Positions 58,081-64,000 of a stretch of DNA of 64,000 nucleotides are shown here, piece after piece. The DNA is from Romanomermis culicivorax (lineage: Eukaryota > Nematoda > Enoplea > Mermithida > Mermithidae), in the NCBI GenBank assembly GCA_963922205.1, contig CAWUHX010000073.1, positions 310,001-374,000 on the forward strand, in the 5' to 3' direction. The stretch's first letter is position 1; each line of letters begins with the position of its first letter. A program made the translations under genes and the position numbers. A model generated the notes under the pieces. That model was given only the letters and a program-made list of their open reading frames with translations, ran no database searches and was not told where the DNA came from.

Positions 58081-58199
58081 TTTTTTTTTGTGCCAAAACA
58101 TGGTTTTTGGCCAGGGTTTTTTTTGCACAAGCCAGGTTGCAATGTGCAACTTGGGGAAAAATTTTGGTCCCGTCCCCAACTTGGTCAACCCTTACCCAC

Positions 58200-58830
58200 T
58201 CCCCAAACCACCGTTGTTTTTTTCCTCGAAAATTTTTTCCACATGAGAACCGGACCTAAAATTTTTTTCCTCATTTTCCAAAAGTTTTTATCATTTTCGA
58301 AGACGTTTTTAATGTGGCTACGGATGCTTTTTTATGCATTTTAGAAGCATACCCAAGCATTTTGTTGTATTTAAAGTCAGAACTCAGAAACCTGCAAAAA
58401 TGACGAAAAAATTGAGAAAATTCTGGTTATGTTAGTCAAAATGAACTCATTGTTCTACAGAAGCGGGTGATGCATGTTAACGATAGAGTTCGCAGGAATT
58501 TATCCGCTATTAACATTTCTGTGGTTCCGATTAGAATCATCTAATTTTATGTAGTTCTTGGCGCGGCACGCGCGGAGCGCCGGAAAAATTTTCGGCTTTT
58601 TATATTCTAAAACGCTGGAAAATAAATCTCTCCAATGGATATTCGTGAGCAGAAGTTCTAAAATCGCTGTCCAGAATGATGTCTTCGATTTCCATCTTCA
58701 ATAAACGCAAAAGTTCCTGTTGAAAACATTTCAAAATTGCAAGCATCGGGAGAAAAAATTGAGTAAATTGATGAAAAATCTCTGTTTTCAGCAACATAAT
58801 TGACTTTTAATGATTAGAAAATGAAACGAG
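58200..58830. repeat. Dispersed repeat, inverted copy
   Basis: The complement of this segment aligns with 42460-43080 over about 600 bp, with both diverged. Its end toward 58200 (TTTTTTCCTCGAAAATTTTT) matches 43050-43075 in complement. Confidence 0.7.
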
Positions 58831-59059
58831 TTAACTTGATATATAGAAACTGTTGAGCATTAATTAGTAAGTCGGCGTAGATATGCTAAGACGGCCGCGC
58901 CTGATAGAAAATAGTTATTAGTATACCCATGACCCGCGCAGAGCGCCAGAAAATTGTAAGATTTTGACCCTTTTAGGTCCACTAGAACGCATTTTTTTCG
59001 GTTTTGAAGTACCCAAAATTTTTTCCACAATTTTTTTCCTCATTTCGAAATTTTTTCCC

Positions 59060-59500
59060 TCAAAAGACCCCATTTGAGGAAAAAATGGTGGTTGGGACCC
59101 CCACCCCCAACTTGCTCAACCCAGTACTCAACCCCCATAGGTTTAAGAGGTCCGACCAGTTAGGGGGGGGGTGATAAACCCGAAATATGGGATGGGGTCG
59201 GAAAAAGTCAAATTTTTCCCAAAAAAGGCACTTTTCCACCAATTTTTTCAAATCTGGGGGTGGTCCCCCAAGCCCTCCCCCCAATTACAGGTATGGAACC
59301 CCTTAAACTAGGAAAAATTCGGAAAAATACGAAAAAGTGGTTTTTTTACCTTTTTTGAGGAAATTAAGGAGATTTTTTGGACTTTTTCGGGGTCTTTTCG
59401 ACCCCCTCCTTTAAATTTTGGAAATTTCGGGTCCCCACCTCAAAATTTTCGGTTTACGCCCCCTCAACTCGTCCGACCTCTTACAGGTATATATGGGTTC
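59060..59500. repeat. Second, more decayed G/C-tract palindrome
   Basis: The same words as in the 43.1-43.5 kb palindrome (GACCAGTTAGGGGGGG, GGAAAAAGTCAAATTTTTCC, AAAAAAGGC) are followed by a diverged complement (59340-59490). A member of the same family with weaker arms. Confidence 0.6.
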
Positions 59501-62500
59501 ACCTTCCTCCAACTGGTTGGACCCACTGTATTTTTCCTCTGGGCCTTTTCCCTAAATCGGGAAAGGAGTGAAATTTTTTTTCCCCATTTTCCCGAAGTCA
59601 TTTTTTTGCCTAAAAATGATCATAGATGCTTTATTTAAGTGTTTTTGAGCTTTTTCAAGCCTTCTGATGTTAATTCATTGAAAATTGAGGAAAAAATCGA
59701 AATTTTGGAGTTTGAAGCCTAATCTACAAGCAGGGTTTTTTTGCACAGGCCAGGTTGCAATGTGCCACATGGGAAAAAAATTTTGGTTGCTCACTTCAAA
59801 ATCAATCGAATAGCTTAATTCAATCGGAAAAACCTCCACAAGCTATTTTTCCTGTATTTCATTCAAACCGCATCAGTTTTAGGCTTTTAAAATCCAATTT
59901 TATGAGTTTCGAAGAAAAAATGAAACGGTTGGCACGAGTAACTTGTTCCGCGCAAAGCGCTGATAATTTTTCCGGGATTTTGATATTCTAGAATGCTGGA
60001 AAATGAATCTTTCCAACTTTTATTTCGAAGTCAGAGTATGTAATTTTTGAATGAATTCAATCAATTTCCAGTCGGGCAGACAAGAATTCAAAAACTAGAG
60101 GCAATCAAAAATTTCAATTCTCTAACTGGTAGAAATTTCTACTTGGACTCATAATGTCCAAATCACACAAATTTCAAAATGGTTTTAAAGATCACAAAAA
60201 AAATTTTGGGAAATTAACTGAAAAAATCTTCCTTTTCATTGAATTCGCCAAAAAAACAACACAAGATCAAACATTTATCCATAATATGTTGATAATTATA
60301 AGCTATAAGCATTATCTAAAATTCCATTTGCTAACCATGTCATGGAATAATATAGAAAAATTATTGTATAATTAAAATGAGGTGCAAAGCCCCAGAAGCT
60401 TTTCTCTATTTTCCACTTTATAATGCAATAAAATTCATCTCTGGACAGAAAATCGTATAACCTAATCAAAAGAGCAGCCAGGCTTCAAATTCACTGTGCA
60501 ACTTGACTGAAAAAATTCGGTTGCACAGCCCAAAATTTGGTTGCTGTGTGCAGAAAAATTACTGCTGCTGGTTGAAGAATGAAGTATCCAAATTCTTGGT
60601 TGCTTGCCTAATTTTGGAATTTCAATTTTTTCCACCTGACTGGAAACTCATTGAATTCACAGAAAAATAAGATCTTTCACCACTGAATAAAGGTTGGAAA
60701 GATTCATTCTCCAACATTCTAGAATGTCGAGATACAAATTTTTTTCCAGCCCCTGTGTGCTGAAATTACTGATATCAGAATCTGAAAAAATTGCCATGCT
60801 TTTCCATGCTTTAAATATATCATTTTAGAACAATTTCTTCAGATTTATAATCATGATTGATAACATGGTAGACAAATGTTTGACCTCTTTGCCAAATGGT
60901 GAAAAAAAGTAAGGGATAGTTGCACAAGAATGAGATGAAAAAATGAATTTTCGATGTTCTAGAAGTCTTAAAATCTAAATCTTCCTGGCGCTGCTCGCTG
61001 AACAAGCTACAATTGGTACATTTTGCATTTTTTCTCTAGAAGTCAGGAAATTCACTTTTAGAAGTCTAAAACTGAAAAACTGAGGTGAATTAAATACAAC
61101 ACAAAAAACTAGATTTTCATCATTTTTCTGTTGAAATCAGATGAATTTATCAATTCGAATGTGGTGAGCAAACACAAATTTCCTTGTGCAACCGAATTTT
61201 TCCCCAAGTTCCACATTGCAATCTATCCTGTGCAAAAATAAAAAAGCCTGACAGGAAATAGAAAAATTTTTCAGCGCTTTGTGCGGGGTTTTTTTGTTTT
61301 TTTTTGGTTTTTTCTCGACAGGCCATTTGGCTCCTAAGGTCAAAATTTTACAGGCCAATAGGAATTTTAACAAGCCAAAACTAAAAAGTTTGTAAATAAA
61401 TGTGGTAGTAAAAAACAATTTTTTTCAACAAATTTAGTCAAAAACACTCTTCAAAATCACAGTAGAGGCCCACATAACAGATCAATCATCCAGAATACAT
61501 TCTTAATCACACATAGAATCACAAGGCTAACAAATTAAGTCAGTCATTACTCATTATTCAAATAAATCATCAGGGTTTTTTTGCTCTAGCCAGACTGATC
61601 TGTAACTTGAGGAAAAATTGGATTGCACATGTAAATTTTGAGTTGCTCAATCTAAAACTGATAAATTCGTCAAATGATCAGAAAATGATTAGAAGTTACA
61701 TCCCTTGTATTCCCTTTATTTTACATCCTTTTATTCTGTTCACGTTAGTTTCAGACTTTTAAAACTGAATTTCTAGAGTTTTGAATAAAAAATCAAAAGG
61801 CTGACTAGAGTAACTTGTTCAGAAGTTTTGTAATTTCGAGGCTTCTAAAATGTCGGAAAATTAATTTTTTCAGCACATTCTTCTGAATTTACCGATGATT
61901 GATCATGGTCTTTTCATCATTGGGTTGGCAAAAGAGGTTGAACATTTTCGCTTTATTTTCAATCTGATATATGTGGAGCCAGTACCAATCATGATTATTT
62001 ATCAAAAAGTTTTCAAATGATTGGAAGCTTAAAAAAGTGCGATAGGTATTTTACTTCGACATAAATATTGATAATTACTTCTGGCTGTTAGCACCATAAG
62101 AAAATTTTAGATTTTGATGTTCTATAGTGTTGGAAAATGGATATTTTAAATATCTTTTCCCTGCATGTGTCCAATTTTTCAGTGAATTCAATGTGTTTTC
62201 AGTCTGGCAAACTGAAATTTAAAAATTAGGCAAGCAACAAAGAATCTGGATGTCTTCTTCAGATAGCAATAACTTCTGCCCCCATGCTGCTGATGTTTCC
62301 ATCATTTTCCAAATGCAAAAAGTTGTGTTCATGATAGCGGACAATTCTAAAGCACTGCAAAACGATTTTGGAAAAACAATCTAGAAAAACCTTGATTTTT
62401 TGTCAAATACGCCAAAAAACAATACAAGGTCAAACATTCTCCCATAATATGCTGATTTTTAAAAGCTATGAGCATAAACTAGGCCGACATTTTCTAACTG

Positions 62501-63500
62501 CACAACAGAATGATAGCAGGAATCATAAATGATTTGAAATCGGGCGTGAAGCCCTGGCAATATTTTGGTATTTCCCATTTCAAAATGCATAAAAATGTGT
62601 CTCTTCTCAGGAAGCTACTAATCAAAAAAGTCATTAGGCTATAATTGTTACAAGCCAATTTGTCTTGTGCCCCGAAATTTTTAGGAGCCAATCGGAATTT
62701 TTAGGAGCCATGGCTCCTAATTGGACTAAAAATACCCTGGCTTCGCGCTGAGTCAATGTATACTTAAATAATATTAACTTGTATATTTGACCTGAACTCT
62801 AACGAGTTCTCTTTGAACAGTGTATTAGTATCGTTGCAGCAAACTTTTAGGCTGTCGATGAATGAAAAAGAATTATGAATATTCTCTGTTCATTCAGTGA
62901 GATCTGGATTTATAACTGAAATTTTTACCTTCTGTGTTTGATTGATTCCAATAGAAAAATCGATATCATTGGTACAATGTTTCCACTGAAAATTTATACA
63001 ATTTTCGACTTTATTTTCTCCAGTCTTTGTACACTGTTGTTATATGTATATATATATAGATATTAATACTCCAAAATTGATTCGATATGAACTTCTTGAA
63101 CAATTCTACAGTTATTTAAATTTTGTCAGCATTCTATTTCTTTTTGACTCGTCATCAACCATTTTCTTGCAGTTTTTTCATATCTCACTGACTTCATTAG
63201 CTAAAAAATGGGTTTTACAGGAGTTTTACAGAAAATTATGCATTATACTGAAACATATCTTTGATTATAGCTATATTTTTATCAAACTTTTGGCCTGAAA
63301 CCTTTCCACAGTTTCCAGAATTTTTCTTCTAAAATAAAATCTTTTATGCCATTGGCACAATTTTTTGGCCTCTCGACCCAATTGGCACAAATTTCCATGC
63401 ACAAAAAAAAGCTGCTCATTGTTTTTTCCCCAAATACTGTCTTGTCTTCTGAGGGAGGAATTTAGAAGTGTAGAAAAAAATTTTGGGTATGGTTCTCATT

Positions 63501-64000
63501 GTGCATTAAAATTTAGGGGTTCAAACCATTTTTTTTGTTGGTGAACCTAGTTGGAGAAGGCCAAATTTTAAAATTTCCCGGCAGGACTAGTCATTGTTTT
63601 CAATTAGGCGTGGCAGTTAGCATATCTGCTTCCACCTACTAATGAAACTTCTATAGTTTCTATAAATACAATTTATCTTATCTCTCTTTTTATCTGGCAA
63701 GAATCAATATTTTGATGAAAATTGCAATTTGCATATTGATTGAACATTACAACTTATTTAAGTCATAAATGGCTCGAAGAGAAAGAGAATTCTGATATTT
63801 TGATCTTTCAAAACTCATCTTTAGCATGTCATGTCCATACATACACATTATGGGGGTTTTAGGTGTCTGGACCCCAGCAGGGCCTAATTGACCTCCAGAA
63901 GATTCTTGATGACCCCCAGTAGATTCTGCTGCCCAGTATTGATCAAGAAGATAAGGGAAAATGAGAAAGAAAAGAAGAGAATGATGTCATAAAAATGGAA
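63501..64000. other. No feature seen
   Basis: AT-rich sequence up to the window edge. Only short non-coding frames. Confidence 0.35.

Larger units (their letters stand above)
58085..63500. repeat. Mosaic of degenerate dispersed repeats
   Basis: [18 protein letters not shown] sequences start at about 58112, 59731 and 61571 and are followed by CAGGCCAGGTTGCAATGTGC or variants. Complementary forms occur at 61190-61260. TTCTAGAATGCTGGAAAATG variants recur at 59985, 60720, 61845 and 62120. TAGGAGCCATGGCTCCTAA and variants lie at 61330 and 62700. The stretch is made of overlapping old copies, and I saw no gene. Confidence 0.5.

Overview
This is a 64 kb piece of an AT-rich animal genome dominated by transposable-element debris. 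The evidence for a metazoan is spliceosomal introns with GT...AG borders, relics of Ty3/gypsy, PIF/Harbinger, hAT and Merlin transposons, an exon of a TATA-binding-protein relative, and CpG loss in the older copies. I cannot name the species. There are no operons and no prokaryotic features.

The main object is a nearly complete Ty3/gypsy LTR retrotransposon on the minus strand (3803-18463, 14.7 kb). Its two 613-bp LTRs differ at only six positions, and it has a 4-bp target duplication. In element order it carries one gag-protease-RT-RNase H-integrase reading frame (17754 to 10918, broken by two TAA codons), then a large third gene (ORF3, 10491 to 5161). ORF3 has a small first exon, a phase-matched intron, and a long second exon. 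It encodes a DEDDy-type 3'-5' exonuclease domain followed by about 1,200 residues of other sequence that ends in an RGG-rich tail. It has no signal peptide or membrane anchor, so it is not an envelope. I regard this exonuclease-bearing gypsy element as the most interesting system here. A decayed second copy of the ORF3 exonuclease region lies on the plus strand at 20070-22520.

Layout. 0-1.1 kb: TBP-like exon (minus) with a possible 3' UTR holding four copies of a 17-bp motif. 2.8-3.7 kb: Harbinger-like MITE. 3.8-18.5 kb: the gypsy element, which with the MITE splits an older open reading frame. 19.6-23.5 kb: simple repeat, tRNA-like sequence, ORF3 relic interrupted by a hAT-like MITE, and a decayed gypsy RNase H-integrase. 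23.5-27.1 kb: Harbinger transposase relic interrupted by a fold-back element with 14-bp minisatellite arms, which encloses a second inverted-repeat unit. 27.8-30.4 kb: glycoprotein-like and protease-like relics (minus). 30.8-31.2 kb: hAT transposase C-terminus. 35.0-35.5 kb: hairpin MITE. 37.0-37.8 kb: Merlin transposase relic. 38.8-42.0 kb: a four-zinc-knuckle ORF head to head with the 3' end of a second gypsy element (integrase, polypurine tract, LTR). 43-44.7 kb: G/C-tract palindrome and a 133-bp tandem array. 45.0-45.4 kb: coiled-coil exon. 50.9 and 54.4 kb: two related MITEs. 58-63 kb: overlapping degenerate copies of dispersed repeats.

Much of the rest (1.1-2.8, 31.2-35, 46-50.9, 51.3-54.4, 54.7-58 and 63-64 kb) shows no gene I can support. 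No CRISPR array, rRNA or intact tRNA was seen.
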